From JAZKDW01 sp040387375 (GTDB taxonomy: Bacteria; Pseudomonadota; Gammaproteobacteria; Burkholderiales; Burkholderiaceae_D): a stretch of DNA of 64,000 nucleotides. This document shows positions 24,347 through 32,457 of the stretch, piece by piece. A program made the position numbers and the translations under genes. Each line of letters begins with the position of its first letter. Position 1 is the stretch's first letter. The stretch lies in the NCBI GenBank assembly GCA_040387375.1, contig JAZKDW010000018.1:140869-204868 (forward strand). The letters are read 5' to 3'. The notes beneath the pieces were generated by a model. It was not told the origin of the DNA and searched no databases. It saw nothing but the letters and a program-made list of their open reading frames with translations.

Positions 24347-25699
24347 ATGTTGTACATCCGTTCCAGATTTAATTCTCGCCGCTTGTTCAACTGGCTTGCG
24401 ACGAATTTTCTATGTCTATTGCTGGCTGCGTGCGGTGGCGGAGGAGGAAGTTCTGGATCCGACCTGTCCACGCGGAAGACTCAAGATGTTGCCTCAAATA
24501 ACGGTGGTGACACACCTGGTGATGGCAGCACGCCGGGTGGTGGCACTACACCGGGTGGTGGCACTACACCGGGTGGTGGAACTACACCGGGTGGTGGCAC
24601 TACACCGGGTGATGGCACTACACCGGGTGGTGGCACTACACCGGGTGGTGGCACCACGCCGGGTGGTGGCACTACGCCGGGCGGAGGCACCACGCCGGGT
24701 GGTGGCACTACGCCGGGTGGTGGCACGCTCTTGCCCGGATTGTATTTGATAGCGGATGCTGTCGACAATACGGGAAATATGCCGCCGTTTTCTACTCCTC
24801 ACGCCATCACAGCGGACAAGAACGGTAATTTGTACGTTGCCGACACAGGCAATCATACGGTTCGCAAGATTACACCTGACGGCGTGGTAACCGCATTTGC
24901 CGGCTCTTCCGGAAATGCCGGCAGCACCGACGGCATGGGTGCGAATGCAAAATTCAATGAGCCACACGGCATTACGATCGATACTGACGACAATGTGTAC
25001 GTCGCTGACCGGGCCAACCATGCGATACGCAAAATTACGCCGGCGGGATATGTCACCACACTGGCCGGGAAAACAGGTGAGTCCGGCAGCATGGATGGCC
25101 CGCTAGCCGATGCACGTTTTTTCGAGCCGTCCGGCATCGCGGTTGATAAGGATAACAACCTGCTTGTCGCCGACACGTCAAACTGCACGATACGCGCAAT
25201 TATTGCTGGCACCGTCTCGACGTTGGCGGGCACGGCAAAGGTCTGCGGCCATGCGGACGGTACAGGAGCAGCGGTAAAATTCGACACCCCTAATGCTGTG
25301 ACACGCGCTGCGAACGGCAATCTATATGTTGCCGACACAGGCAATCACGTAATCCGCACGATTGATTTTTCATCAGGTAAAGTTTCCACGCGAGCGGGCC
25401 ACGAAGGCCTTGGTGAGCAAGCCGATGGTCCTGGGGCGAAAGCGCGTTTCCTTGCACCCTTTGCGATTACATCCGATCCTGACAACAACTTGTATGTGGC
25501 CGACAGGGATGGTCACACCATACGTAAAATTACGGCGGCCGGCGTGACCAGTACGGTGGCAGGGGTGCCTAAACAAAAAGGCATTGCGCTGGGCAATCTG
25601 GCAGGCGGCCTCAGCAATCCCACCGGAGTGCATTTCCTCGGTGGGAAAACCTTTGTTTTAACCAGCGATAATATGGTGTTGAAACTGATATTGCCCTAA
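24347..25699 (+). CDS. NHL-repeat lipoprotein with TPGGGT-repeat linker
   Basis: A 450-residue paralogue of the preceding gene. A lipoprotein signal with lipobox 'LAAC' (Cys at 29) is followed by a Gly/Ser stretch, a 12-unit hexapeptide linker of TPGGGT type (about 56–127, encoded at 24512–24727), and six NHL-type repeats of about 55 residues ('NLYVADTGNHTVRKITPDGVV'). The last repeat is degenerate. The linker probably holds the propeller away from the membrane. There is no domain that suggests catalysis. Confidence 0.9.
   Translation: MLYIRSRFNSRRLFNWLATNFLCLLLAACGGGGGSSGSDLSTRKTQDVASNNGGDTPGDGSTPGGGTTPGGGTTPGGGTTPGGGTTPGDGTTPGGGTTPGGGTTPGGGTTPGGGTTPGGGTTPGGGTLLPGLYLIADAVDNTGNMPPFSTPHAITADKNGNLYVADTGNHTVRKITPDGVVTAFAGSSGNAGSTDGMGANAKFNEPHGITIDTDDNVYVADRANHAIRKITPAGYVTTLAGKTGESGSMDGPLADARFFEPSGIAVDKDNNLLVADTSNCTIRAIIAGTVSTLAGTAKVCGHADGTGAAVKFDTPNAVTRAANGNLYVADTGNHVIRTIDFSSGKVSTRAGHEGLGEQADGPGAKARFLAPFAITSDPDNNLYVADRDGHTIRKITAAGVTSTVAGVPKQKGIALGNLAGGLSNPTGVHFLGGKTFVLTSDNMVLKLILP
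24512..24727 (+). repeat. Tandem 18-bp repeat, 12 units, in-frame in the NHL lipoprotein
   Basis: Twelve units of ACTACACCGGGTGGTGGC type encode (TPGGGT)n; the first and sixth units carry Asp in place of the central Gly (TPGDGS, TPGDGT). Gain or loss of units keeps frame and alters linker length only. The high similarity of units points to recent expansion by slippage. Confidence 0.95.
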
Positions 25700-25737
25700 T
25701 GTCGTTTTCCCAGTTTGGCAGTTCCGGAGCGGTCCTC

Positions 25738-26193
25738 TCAAAATGGGATTTCGTCTTCGGCGCGACTTGCTGAATTTCGGCCACTTTCGGATTCCGGCGC
25801 CACACGTGCGCTGTCATCCTCGGCATCGCCGGATTGGCCGGCCGTGGCCTGGCCCGCAGGACGTGCGCCGAGCATGCGCAGGTCATCACCAATAATCTCC
25901 GTGGTCTGCCGATCAATGCCATCCTTGCCGGTCCATTTGCGAGTTTGCAAGCGGCCCTCGACATAGACGTGCGATCCTTTTTTAAGATACTCGCCCGCGA
26001 TTTCCGCCAGCCTGCGATAAAGCACGACCCGATGCCATTCAGTCGCTTCGCGTTTGGCGCCTGAGGCCTTGTCTTTCCAGGTTTCGGTTGTTGCAACCGC
26101 CAAATGCGCGACCGGTTCGCCAGCGCTCGTATACCGCATTTCCGGATCATGACCGAGGTACCCGATCAAAGTCGCCTTGTTAAGTGTTCCCAT
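25738..26193 (-). CDS. ssb: Single-stranded DNA-binding protein (phage/accessory type)
   Basis: A 151-residue SSB. The OB fold covers about 1–108 ('NKATLIGYLGHDPEMRYT', 'EWHRVVLYRRLAEIAGEYLKKG', 'VYVEGRLQTRKW'), then a flexible acidic tail ends in the classical protein-interaction tip 'DEIPF'. AAGGA lies eight bases before the ATG. It follows the Gp157-like gene by 21 bp. Because it sits in a recombination gene set and not beside uvrA, I read it as an accessory SSB specialised for the ATPase of this module. This interpretation is inference. Confidence 0.93.
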   Translation of the reverse strand: MGTLNKATLIGYLGHDPEMRYTSAGEPVAHLAVATTETWKDKASGAKREATEWHRVVLYRRLAEIAGEYLKKGSHVYVEGRLQTRKWTGKDGIDRQTTEIIGDDLRMLGARPAGQATAGQSGDAEDDSARVAPESESGRNSASRAEDEIPF

Positions 26194-26214
26194 GATTGTG
26201 ATCCTTGGAAGTAA

Positions 26215-26721
26215 TTAGTGGATTTCCAGCCGGACGCTCTGCTCCGTGTGTGCGCCAGGTACCTGTACGCCGGCTTTCAGCGCTTCTGCAATCGCCTTTT
26301 TATTTGGCGTTGGCGGCGGCGCCGGGTGATACGTCAGATAAGTGGGAGGAAGTTCGCCTTGCTGGTCGACGACAACGTGCGGCGGGTTTTTCCTGATCGC
26401 CAGTGAAAACAATGCAGTCGTCACTTTTTCCCGCTCCGCGGTGCGCATCACGTCGAGTATCAGATGGCGCGCCCGTTCTGCGGCCCGCTGCAATGCCGCA
26501 TGCCGCGCCTCCAGATTCGAAATGGTTTGCTGCACACCACTGTCGGCTGCCTCGATATTGCAAACTATTTTCGCGAGATTTTCCAACTGCTCATCCAGCG
26601 GCGCGGAGATGCTGTCCAGGGTATCGGCAATCAATTTTTCATCGTCATGCCGCTCGGCCAGTACTTCAGCCAGCTGGCGGTATTGCAGCGCCAGCCCGAA
26701 TGCCTCGAACACGGGGTTCAT
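26215..26721 (-). CDS. Siphovirus Gp157-family protein
   Basis: A 168-residue protein. The first 110 residues are coiled-coil-like helices ('LIADTLDSISAPLDEQLENL', 'NLEARHAALQRAAERARHLI'), and the C-terminal part has the Gp157 signature 'FSLAIRKNPPHVVVDQQGEL' followed by 'PNKKAIAEALKAGVQVPGAH'. Gp157 proteins come from phages, usually in early replication/recombination clusters; their biochemical role is not settled. The start overlaps the stop of the ATPase gene (ATGA), indicating coupled translation. Confidence 0.88.
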   Translation of the reverse strand: MNPVFEAFGLALQYRQLAEVLAERHDDEKLIADTLDSISAPLDEQLENLAKIVCNIEAADSGVQQTISNLEARHAALQRAAERARHLILDVMRTAEREKVTTALFSLAIRKNPPHVVVDQQGELPPTYLTYHPAPPPTPNKKAIAEALKAGVQVPGAHTEQSVRLEIH

Positions 26722-27647
26722 GAATGCGCTCCTGCCGTTTCTTCATCGCGCGCTTCCAGTATTGCCTTGCGGGCATCCTTCACTTTTGTCATCTCTTCCA
26801 GCGCCGCAGTATCAGACTGTGCTGTAGCGGCGCGATAGGCGACCGCGAATGCATCGAACAGCGCTTCACGCGTCTCGGCACGATTGATGGCATCGATCAA
26901 CTCGATTTTTTGCCCGTCAGGTAGTGGATTCGGCCGGATCCGGAGATCATCGGTGCCGGAATCAAGCCATTCGAGCAATTGCTGCCCGGTTTCAATCGCG
27001 GGCTTGAATATCGTCCCGTCGAATAAGCGCGTGCGGTCCTTGCCGACGAAAGCCGTATGCTGCACATCGAGTTCGAGAAACACCGTAAATTCATACTCGA
27101 TGCCATCACGCATGATCGGTGCGAGGCCGATCTTGCGGACAATCTGCTTGCCGGTGCGCTCATCTTTCTCCTGCACGTACTCTGTCTTCGAACGCATGGT
27201 CGCAATCACGTGGCAAGGACTTTGCAGCAAGGACTCGACAAGCGCATTATGCTCGGGTGTCACTTGACGCCAGGCTTGCCAGCTATTGCCGGACTTGTCG
27301 GCGATCTTGCCTTGCCGGTCAAGCGAGCCGCCCTCCCCACTCCATGCATGGGTCAGGCTATCGACAATGATGGTGGAGACACCGGCCTGCTCAAGGGTGT
27401 GAATCGCTTCTATATAGCGGGCCGGGGTAAACGGGGGCGCCAATGGCAAGACGTCATATCCTTCAGGCAGCAGGTCGGCATATAGATCTCCGCTGCCGTG
27501 CTCGGTATCGATCAGCCCGATACGCCCGCCCAATCCACCGGCAATCAGCAATGCGGAAAAGGTTTTCCCGCTGCCTGCCGGGCCGGACATTCCCAGCCTG
27601 AGCTTGGCGCGGCGCTTGGTTGCTTTATGAATTTCGAATCCACCCAT
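26718..27647 (-). CDS. Phage-type RecA-like ATPase (AAA_24; Sak4-like annealing protein)
   Basis: A 309-residue RecA-fold ATPase: Walker A 'GPAGSGKTFSALLIAGGLGG' at about 20, 'GLIDTEHGSGDLYADLL' next, and Walker B 'VSTIIVDSLTHAWSG' near 95. The C-terminal 60 residues are helical. This is the AAA_24 type found in phage recombination loci, which includes Sak4 annealing proteins that work with SSB. The adjacent SSB supports that reading. I start at the ATG at 27647 (MGGFEIHK) with AAAGGAAA upstream; a longer frame up to 27773 is possible. It is the second gene of the module. Confidence 0.85.
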   Translation of the reverse strand: MGGFEIHKATKRRAKLRLGMSGPAGSGKTFSALLIAGGLGGRIGLIDTEHGSGDLYADLLPEGYDVLPLAPPFTPARYIEAIHTLEQAGVSTIIVDSLTHAWSGEGGSLDRQGKIADKSGNSWQAWRQVTPEHNALVESLLQSPCHVIATMRSKTEYVQEKDERTGKQIVRKIGLAPIMRDGIEYEFTVFLELDVQHTAFVGKDRTRLFDGTIFKPAIETGQQLLEWLDSGTDDLRIRPNPLPDGQKIELIDAINRAETREALFDAFAVAYRAATAQSDTAALEEMTKVKDARKAILEARDEETAGAHS

Positions 27648-27787
27648 GATGGCGTATTTCCTTTCTGCGTTTGCGTTTTCAATCTGCTCCAGACAGCCAA
27701 CTTGCGCATGCCACTGCAACACACTGTCATCTGATGCGGCCTGGATTTCCATCGCGTGAATTATCTGGCCCATATTCAACTATTTAC

Positions 27788-27803
27788 TACTATTTTGGTA
27801 GCA
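27788..27803. promoter_or_regulatory. Operator-like motif, copy A
   Basis: TACTATTTTGGTAGCA, containing the dyad CTAC-TATTTTG-GTAG (27787–27801). It lies between the unknown 210-residue gene and the ATPase gene, about 140 bp before the ATPase ATG. It matches copies at 28547 and 29175. It may bind the divergent HTH protein at 28704; this is inference. Confidence 0.5.
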
Positions 27804-27840
27804 TTTCAATAAATATCAAATGGGGTTCGGGCGTCCTTTT

Positions 27841-28473
27841 TCAATGTAATTTTTTCAGCTTCAGCTGTGCGAAAATCTCGCGTGCGCCCGACGGCACTGT
27901 CCTTACAGGCAGCAGTTGCGCGACATGCGAGGCCGGCAAACGCTGCTTTTCCAGTGCGTCGAGCAATACGCTTTCGCGGCCGGCAACGTCGCTGCCAAGA
28001 GACGGCATCCAATGCACTGGCACACGCTTGATACGGGCCGCCAGGACCGCTTTGACATACGCCTCTTGAAATGCCGCCCGTGCGCCCATATCGTCTCCGC
28101 GCGCCAACAATGGCGATGCCATGCCCCATGCCTGCGCCATTTCCTCAGTCCACACCACGGAAGCATGTTCGGTTTTCGGCATTGCCGTCCAGGCTTCGTC
28201 GGCCGAAGGCCGCCCGTCTTCTATACGCGCAAGAATGTCGGTCAACCTCAGCCTGCCTTGCAACTCCATGCGGCAGCGCTTCAACGCCGCGAGAATGACC
28301 GATTGGTCGAAACCTGTCAGATCGCTCGCCAACATCTCTGCTGCGGCACTCGACAAGGCCAGCCCGCATACTTCAGCCGTCAGGGCGATTGCCTCCACGA
28401 GCAAAGGATCTGGTATTGCCTCGTGTCCACCGCCATTAATAACCTCAGGGTCGGTCAAATGCGGATGACGCAT
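27841..28473 (-). CDS. Conserved phage-type protein of unknown function
   Basis: A 210-residue protein, first gene of the leftward recombination module. It shows 'VEAIALTAEVCGLALSSAAAEML' near the N-terminus, a central 'ALKRCRMELQGRLRLTDILARI', then 'VVWTEEMAQAWGMASPLLARGD' and 'RAAFQEAYVKAVLAARIKRV'. I have seen similar proteins in Burkholderiales prophages, but no function is known to me; a replication accessory or helicase-loader role is only a guess. The ATG at 28473 has AGGAAA eight bases upstream. It has no membrane segment. Confidence 0.7.
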   Translation of the reverse strand: MRHPHLTDPEVINGGGHEAIPDPLLVEAIALTAEVCGLALSSAAAEMLASDLTGFDQSVILAALKRCRMELQGRLRLTDILARIEDGRPSADEAWTAMPKTEHASVVWTEEMAQAWGMASPLLARGDDMGARAAFQEAYVKAVLAARIKRVPVHWMPSLGSDVAGRESVLLDALEKQRLPASHVAQLLPVRTVPSGAREIFAQLKLKKLH

Positions 28474-28546
28474 TTTTAATTTCCTCATGAATCTTGATGT
28501 CAATTGATCGAATGGATTTATCCGGAAGCTGGGGTCAGCAAAGAAC

Positions 28547-28562
28547 GCCTATTTTGGTTGCA
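28547..28562. promoter_or_regulatory. Operator-like motif, copy B
   Basis: GCCTATTTTGGTTGCA, 13 of 16 positions identical to copy A. It lies 73 bp upstream of the 210-residue gene and 141 bp upstream of the divergent HTH gene, in the spot expected for a shared operator. Confidence 0.5.
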
Positions 28563-28703
28563 TTATTTCAACATCGACCTGCGCTGTCTGAGTTAAACTA
28601 TTTCAATCCGGAGGTGCCACTACGGCTCGATTTCACGCCCCGCAGATGACATTCAAACAAACGATATGGCGATAGCGGGACATTATTAAAATGGGACATT
28701 CAT

Positions 28704-29084
28704 ATGGCAATGAACAGCGCGCAGATAAGACATAAAAATTTCCAAAAATTATTTGCAAATTTCATTGCCGGACATCCGGATGCACCACAGCGCGGCATGC
28801 TGAAACTGTTTGCGGAACGCCTGGGTTTATCCGATCGATACCTCAGTCACATCAAATGCAATCGCAAGAACATCGGCAACGCCATCGCACGCACCATCGA
28901 AGAACGCCTGCAACTTCCTCATGGCTGGATGGACCGGGAACACGATATGCTCAGCATGCCTGCCGATGCAAAGGAAAAACTATTCCTGGAAACCGCGTTG
29001 ACTCTGTTTCGTGCGCAACCACTTGAAGCACGTGAAATGATGATAGACCTGCTTCGACAGCGCTTGCATGCAAGTGCGCTTTGA
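28704..29084 (+). CDS. Small helix-turn-helix protein divergent from the recombination module
   Basis: A 126-residue DNA-binding-like protein. 'AQIRHKNFQKLFANFIAGHP' is followed by the HTH 'MLKFAERLGLSDRYLSHIKCNRKNIGNAIARTIEERL' pattern (about 32–70), typical of phage Cro/CI-like or KORC-type regulators. A short helical tail follows without a protease domain, so it would not be RecA-cleavable. Divergent placement and the repeated motif around the module suggest it controls the ssb/gp157/ATPase operon. That is inference. Confidence 0.8.
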   Translation: MAMNSAQIRHKNFQKLFANFIAGHPDAPQRGMLKLFAERLGLSDRYLSHIKCNRKNIGNAIARTIEERLQLPHGWMDREHDMLSMPADAKEKLFLETALTLFRAQPLEAREMMIDLLRQRLHASAL

Positions 29085-29174
29085 CCGTAATAAGACAGCC
29101 GCAAATTGATTCAATGCGGGAAAAATGAGCCAGAAAATAAAAGGGAAAACCAGCCATTACAACGCTAATCATAG

Positions 29175-29190
29175 TACCTTTTTGGTAGCA
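29175..29190. promoter_or_regulatory. Operator-like motif, copy C
   Basis: TACCTTTTTGGTAGCA, 14 of 16 positions identical to copy A, with a perfect inverted repeat TACC-TTTTT-GGTA (29175–29187). It lies 91 bp after the HTH gene, in the 291-bp gap before the next leftward gene; no promoter or gene is obvious there. Confidence 0.45.
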
Positions 29191-29375
29191 CTACAACCAG
29201 GAATTACATCAGTCAGCATAAGTCTTATCGGCAAAAATCATTGCGAGTTCTCACTTCTGCTTGTTTGTATATTTATGTTCGATCCAGACATTTTCAAGAA
29301 CAAAATACGCCCTTTTTGGACGTAATCAGAAGCAGGACAAGCTTTTGCGAATGCGCGAGCAACACTGCCGTCGTA

Positions 29376-29834
29376 TCAGCCGTCTTTCATGCGCAACTCG
29401 GCAATCGTTTCGATACTGCCAATCCGGATCACAAGCGGACGTATCGATGTCGTCGCTTGTGTCGGGCGCCAGGCGAACAGCCATTCCTTTTCATCCGCAG
29501 CCTGCCTGGATTTTGAAAATGCCTTGCCTAAGGGGCTCGGTGTCCCATATGCAATGGCCGCGTCGATGCCGGCCCACGTTGGCAACATCTTTTGCGCAGC
29601 GCGGTGAAGACGTTCCCCGAATTCCTCCGGGTTGTGAATCAGCAGGCAGCAATCGGCGCCGGGAATTCGATCGAACGATGCCGGATCCCATGTTGCTGCG
29701 AAACTGAGTACCAGGTAGTTTTCAGCTGCGGCCGGCAGCAAACGGAATTCGCCCTCGCTTAACGAGCGTTCAAGTATCTGCCGCTCCCCATGCTGGTAGA
29801 GTTTTGGTGGACGTTGAGAATCTGCAGCAAACAT
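29376..29834 (-). CDS. Hypothetical protein
   Basis: A 152-residue protein that I do not recognise. It has no signal peptide or membrane segment. Notable parts are 'LLPAAAENYLVLSFAATWDP' in the first half and 'EEFGERLHRAAQKMLPTWAGIDAAIAYG' in the second. The start at 29834 has AGGA six bases upstream. The upstream YdcF-like gene overlaps no part of this start (its stop lies at 29866). The composition is like that of the neighbours. A function cannot be proposed from sequence. Confidence 0.65.
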   Translation of the reverse strand: MFAADSQRPPKLYQHGERQILERSLSEGEFRLLPAAAENYLVLSFAATWDPASFDRIPGADCCLLIHNPEEFGERLHRAAQKMLPTWAGIDAAIAYGTPSPLGKAFSKSRQAADEKEWLFAWRPTQATTSIRPLVIRIGSIETIAELRMKDG

Positions 29835-29865
29835 AAGTATCCTGAAAAATGAATGAACGCGACGA

Positions 29866-30645
29866 TCATGATGGCGCCGCAGCGCGGTAGCGCAGCCAAT
29901 ACCAGAATTGGCCGACCCATTCATGCATCGCATAATGGCTCAGCCTCAGCCCATCGCCGGACGGCAAAAAATCAAGCGGCCGCAAATGGTTATGGCTTGC
30001 GAAAGCTGTCGGTGCCGGCACTACCTGCAAACCGTATTTCCGGAAGATTGTTTGCGACCGGGGCATGTGCAGCGCATCGGTGACCAGCAGTATCCGCTGC
30101 ACGTTCGCCTGCTTCAGCAACTGCGCGGAAAATCGGGCATTCTCGGCCGTGTTGTCCGACGCCTGCTCCAGCCATTTGACGGGTATCGAGAATTCCTCAC
30201 GCAACACGCGCGCCATGACGGACGCTTCGGACTCGGACGCTCCGTCTGGCACCCCGCCTGCAACCAGCACCGGCAAACCGGTTTCGCGGTGCAGCCTGGC
30301 AGCATAACGCAAGCGGCCCAATGCAATCAGGCTGGGACTATCCCGGCCGCCGTACTCGGGCGCATTCCTGAGACGCCCTCCGCCCAATACGACAATCGCC
30401 TGCGCGCCGCTGCCGCGTGCCGATGCGAGTGGCGTCGTACGCTGTTCAAGTGGGGCGACGAACAGCCGGGCGCCGGCGGCAGTACAGAGGACCAGCAAGC
30501 CGAGCAATGAAACGACGATGAGAGTCGTGCCGAACCGTGGCCAGCGCTTGCGCAGCATGACCCCGAGAAGCCCTGGAACAATCAGATTAAGGGGTGGCAA
30601 CAGGAATGCGCTGACGATGGTGTTGAAAAGCCAGCCCGCACTCAC
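29866..30645 (-). CDS. YdcF/SanA family protein (DUF218)
   Basis: A 259-residue inner-membrane protein with two N-terminal hydrophobic segments (about 5–30 and 40–60) and a DUF218 domain (about 82–235). The domain shows 'AIVVLGGGRLRN', 'VLVAGGVPDGASESEAS', 'EQASDNTAENARFSAQLL' (the conserved NT-x-ENA region) and 'VTDALHMPRSQTIF'. ElyC/SanA-type members affect envelope and peptidoglycan integrity; the reaction is unknown. It starts with GTG at 30645 behind a strong AGGGGG. Confidence 0.92.
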   Translation of the reverse strand: MSAGWLFNTIVSAFLLPPLNLIVPGLLGVMLRKRWPRFGTTLIVVSLLGLLVLCTAAGARLFVAPLEQRTTPLASARGSGAQAIVVLGGGRLRNAPEYGGRDSPSLIALGRLRYAARLHRETGLPVLVAGGVPDGASESEASVMARVLREEFSIPVKWLEQASDNTAENARFSAQLLKQANVQRILLVTDALHMPRSQTIFRKYGLQVVPAPTAFASHNHLRPLDFLPSGDGLRLSHYAMHEWVGQFWYWLRYRAAAPS

Positions 30646-30709
30646 ACATCCCCCTGAAACAATCCACCCCGCACATCAAGCGGCATCGTTTGAAAATACG
30701 ATGCGCCGT

Positions 30710-31231
30710 TCATTCATTCATCTGCGGCAGAGCAATGGAGCGCAACTGAAAACGTCCATCACTATTAAAAAGCCAGGACTCGAGTAGTTCAACGCGGCCC
30801 TGCCGCAGCAAATGTGAGGCCGGCTTTGGAAACGGCGCGGTATTGCGCAAAGTGGCCAACGCGGTTGCTTCAGTTACCTGGTCCCGATTGCTGCGCTGGA
30901 TTTCGCTGCGCACCAGATTGCCGCCGCCATCAACGGTGTATTTCAATACCACGATCGAACGCAGCAGCGCCTGCGGCCGGCCAGTGTAGACCTTGGTCGA
31001 ATTCACTTGCGAAATACGGTGCGCGACATCTTTTTTGTAGGTGTCGATCGTGGTTGCCGTGGACGTGCCACCGGTTGTCGTTTCGATCCTTACACTGCCG
31101 CTGCTACTGCTACTGCTACTGCTGCTGACGCGATCGGTGGGGCCCGCCGCTACACTGTCGGCATTGAATGAGCTTGCAGCGCAACCTGAAAGTAATGTCA
31201 TGACTGAAAAAATCGCGATCTTGTTTTTCAT
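30710..31231 (-). CDS. Lipoprotein with TonB-C-like domain and poly-serine stretch
   Basis: A 173-residue lipoprotein. The signal 'IAIFSVMTLLSGC' has lipobox LSGC (Cys at 16). A run of nine serines (about 38–46), encoded by alternating AGC/AGT codons, forms a linker. The C-terminal 110 residues resemble the TonB C-terminal fold ('ALLRSIVVLKYTVDGGGNLV', 'ALATLRNTAPFPKP'). It may be a minor envelope protein and not an energy transducer, since no N-terminal membrane anchor of the TonB kind exists. Confidence 0.78.
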   Translation of the reverse strand: MKNKIAIFSVMTLLSGCAASSFNADSVAAGPTDRVSSSSSSSSSGSVRIETTTGGTSTATTIDTYKKDVAHRISQVNSTKVYTGRPQALLRSIVVLKYTVDGGGNLVRSEIQRSNRDQVTEATALATLRNTAPFPKPASHLLRQGRVELLESWLFNSDGRFQLRSIALPQMNE

Positions 31232-31530
31232 GATATTTGAGTAAGTTGATTCAGTAAGGGAGATTTCCCAATTCCGCTGGGACAACACAGCAATTTTCAT
31301 ACTGCTCAATGCCATCAGTCAGGTCCCGACACGGCGCTCGTTTACTCTTCAAGATACGAAACGACTCTCGTATTCTACAAGCTATGTTCTCGCTCTTTCA
31401 TGATCAGTTTCATGAACTGCTCAAATAACCATTAGCCTGAGTACTAATTTGCTTTTCCGGCAAGGTTTGCCGGATCAAGGTACATTGTCTGCAGAGACGA
31501 TAAGCAAGCCATCTGAATGCTGTCCACCAA

Positions 31531-32169
31531 ATGAATTCAAAGCTCCTGCCCCGACACCTGCTGCTTGTAATGGCAATGTTTTACCTTGCCCCCTCGCCCG
31601 CGCAAACCCAAACGGACAAGCCGCGCGATAACATAACCGTCACCGCGCAGCGCCTGGTGACAGACGAGCAATCCGTCATGAAGGTCAATGCCAGCGGCTT
31701 CGCTGCTGCATCGCCGCAGCAGGTGTGGCAGGTACTGACCGACTACGAGCGTTTCCCGGAATTCCTGCCAAAGCTTTCATCGTCCAGGGTGATTTCACGC
31801 TCGTCCAGTGAAGTGCTGGTTGAACAAAATGGTAAAGCCGGTTTTCTGTTCATCAAGCACAATATTCATCTGCTGGTACGCATTATCGAGCAGCCGTTTG
31901 CCGCCATCGACCTGACGCTGGTGCGAGGCGACATGAAGCACTATGTCGCACGTTGGGAACTGTCGCCGCTGGCCAGGAACGGCAGGAATGGCACGCTGAT
32001 CACCTACGCGGCAACGCTGGAACCGGATTTTTTTGTGCCTCCACTGATCGGCCGCCCACTGGTCGAAGCAGATGTAAAAGAAACGATGGAAGCAGTGATT
32101 GCGGAAATCGGCAGGCGTGTTGACGGTCCCGCCTCACAACGCAAGCCGGTCGAAAAATCCGTTCCGTGA
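31531..32169 (+). CDS. SRPBCC-family protein, exported (polyketide cyclase/dehydrase type)
   Basis: A 212-residue protein with a signal peptide ('RHLLLVMAMFYLAPSPAQTQ', cleavage about residue 26) and a START/SRPBCC domain (about 48–200): 'VNASGFAAASPQQVWQVLTD' followed by 'YERFPEFLPKLSSSRVISRS'. The helix-grip fold holds hydrophobic ligands. The periplasmic location sets it apart from the cytoplasmic CoQ-binding COQ10 branch. No operon partner is visible; a tRNA pair follows 170 bp downstream. Ligand unknown. Confidence 0.85.
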   Translation: MNSKLLPRHLLLVMAMFYLAPSPAQTQTDKPRDNITVTAQRLVTDEQSVMKVNASGFAAASPQQVWQVLTDYERFPEFLPKLSSSRVISRSSSEVLVEQNGKAGFLFIKHNIHLLVRIIEQPFAAIDLTLVRGDMKHYVARWELSPLARNGRNGTLITYAATLEPDFFVPPLIGRPLVEADVKETMEAVIAEIGRRVDGPASQRKPVEKSVP

Positions 32170-32342
32170 TCGCCCTGGAACGCCTGACCTCGGCGTTCGT
32201 ATTGCGGTCCAAAACGTTCGCCAACATCGGTCGCTGAAAAAAATCCGACAATGCACTGGTCAGAACTTGCAATCTACGATAAACTTCTGCCGCTTCAGGT
32301 GTGATGACACACACCACTTGTTTGACCAATGAAATTGCACAC

Positions 32343-32418
32343 GGGTGCTTAGCTCAGTTGGTAGAGCGGCGCCCTTACAAGGCGTAGGTCGGGAGTTCGA
32401 GCCTCTCAGCACCCACCA
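32343..32418 (+). tRNA. tRNA-Val (TAC)
   Basis: Complete cloverleaf: acceptor stem GGGTGCT / AGCACCC, D-arm with AGCTCAGTTGGTAGAGC, anticodon TAC in the loop CTTACAA, T-arm GGGAGTTCGAGCCTC, and CCA encoded at the end (32416–32418). It lies 39 bp before tRNA-Asp on the same strand, so the two are probably cotranscribed. Confidence 0.96.
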
Positions 32419-32457
32419 TTTGATCAGACAGGTTCAGGGCAATAGTCATGTAGTTCA

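Noticed and set aside
24512..24727. CRISPR-like regular repeats
   Set aside because: Units are contiguous 18-mers without spacers, in frame with a lipoprotein; no cas genes are present.
24333..24768. Open frames in the tandem-repeat region encoding VVALHR or VVPPPG repeats
   Set aside because: They are other-frame readings of the TPGGGT repeat inside the NHL lipoprotein gene.
29125..29325. Rightward 66-residue frame after the HTH gene
   Set aside because: It overlaps operator-like copy C, lacks a ribosome site and has no recognisable pattern.
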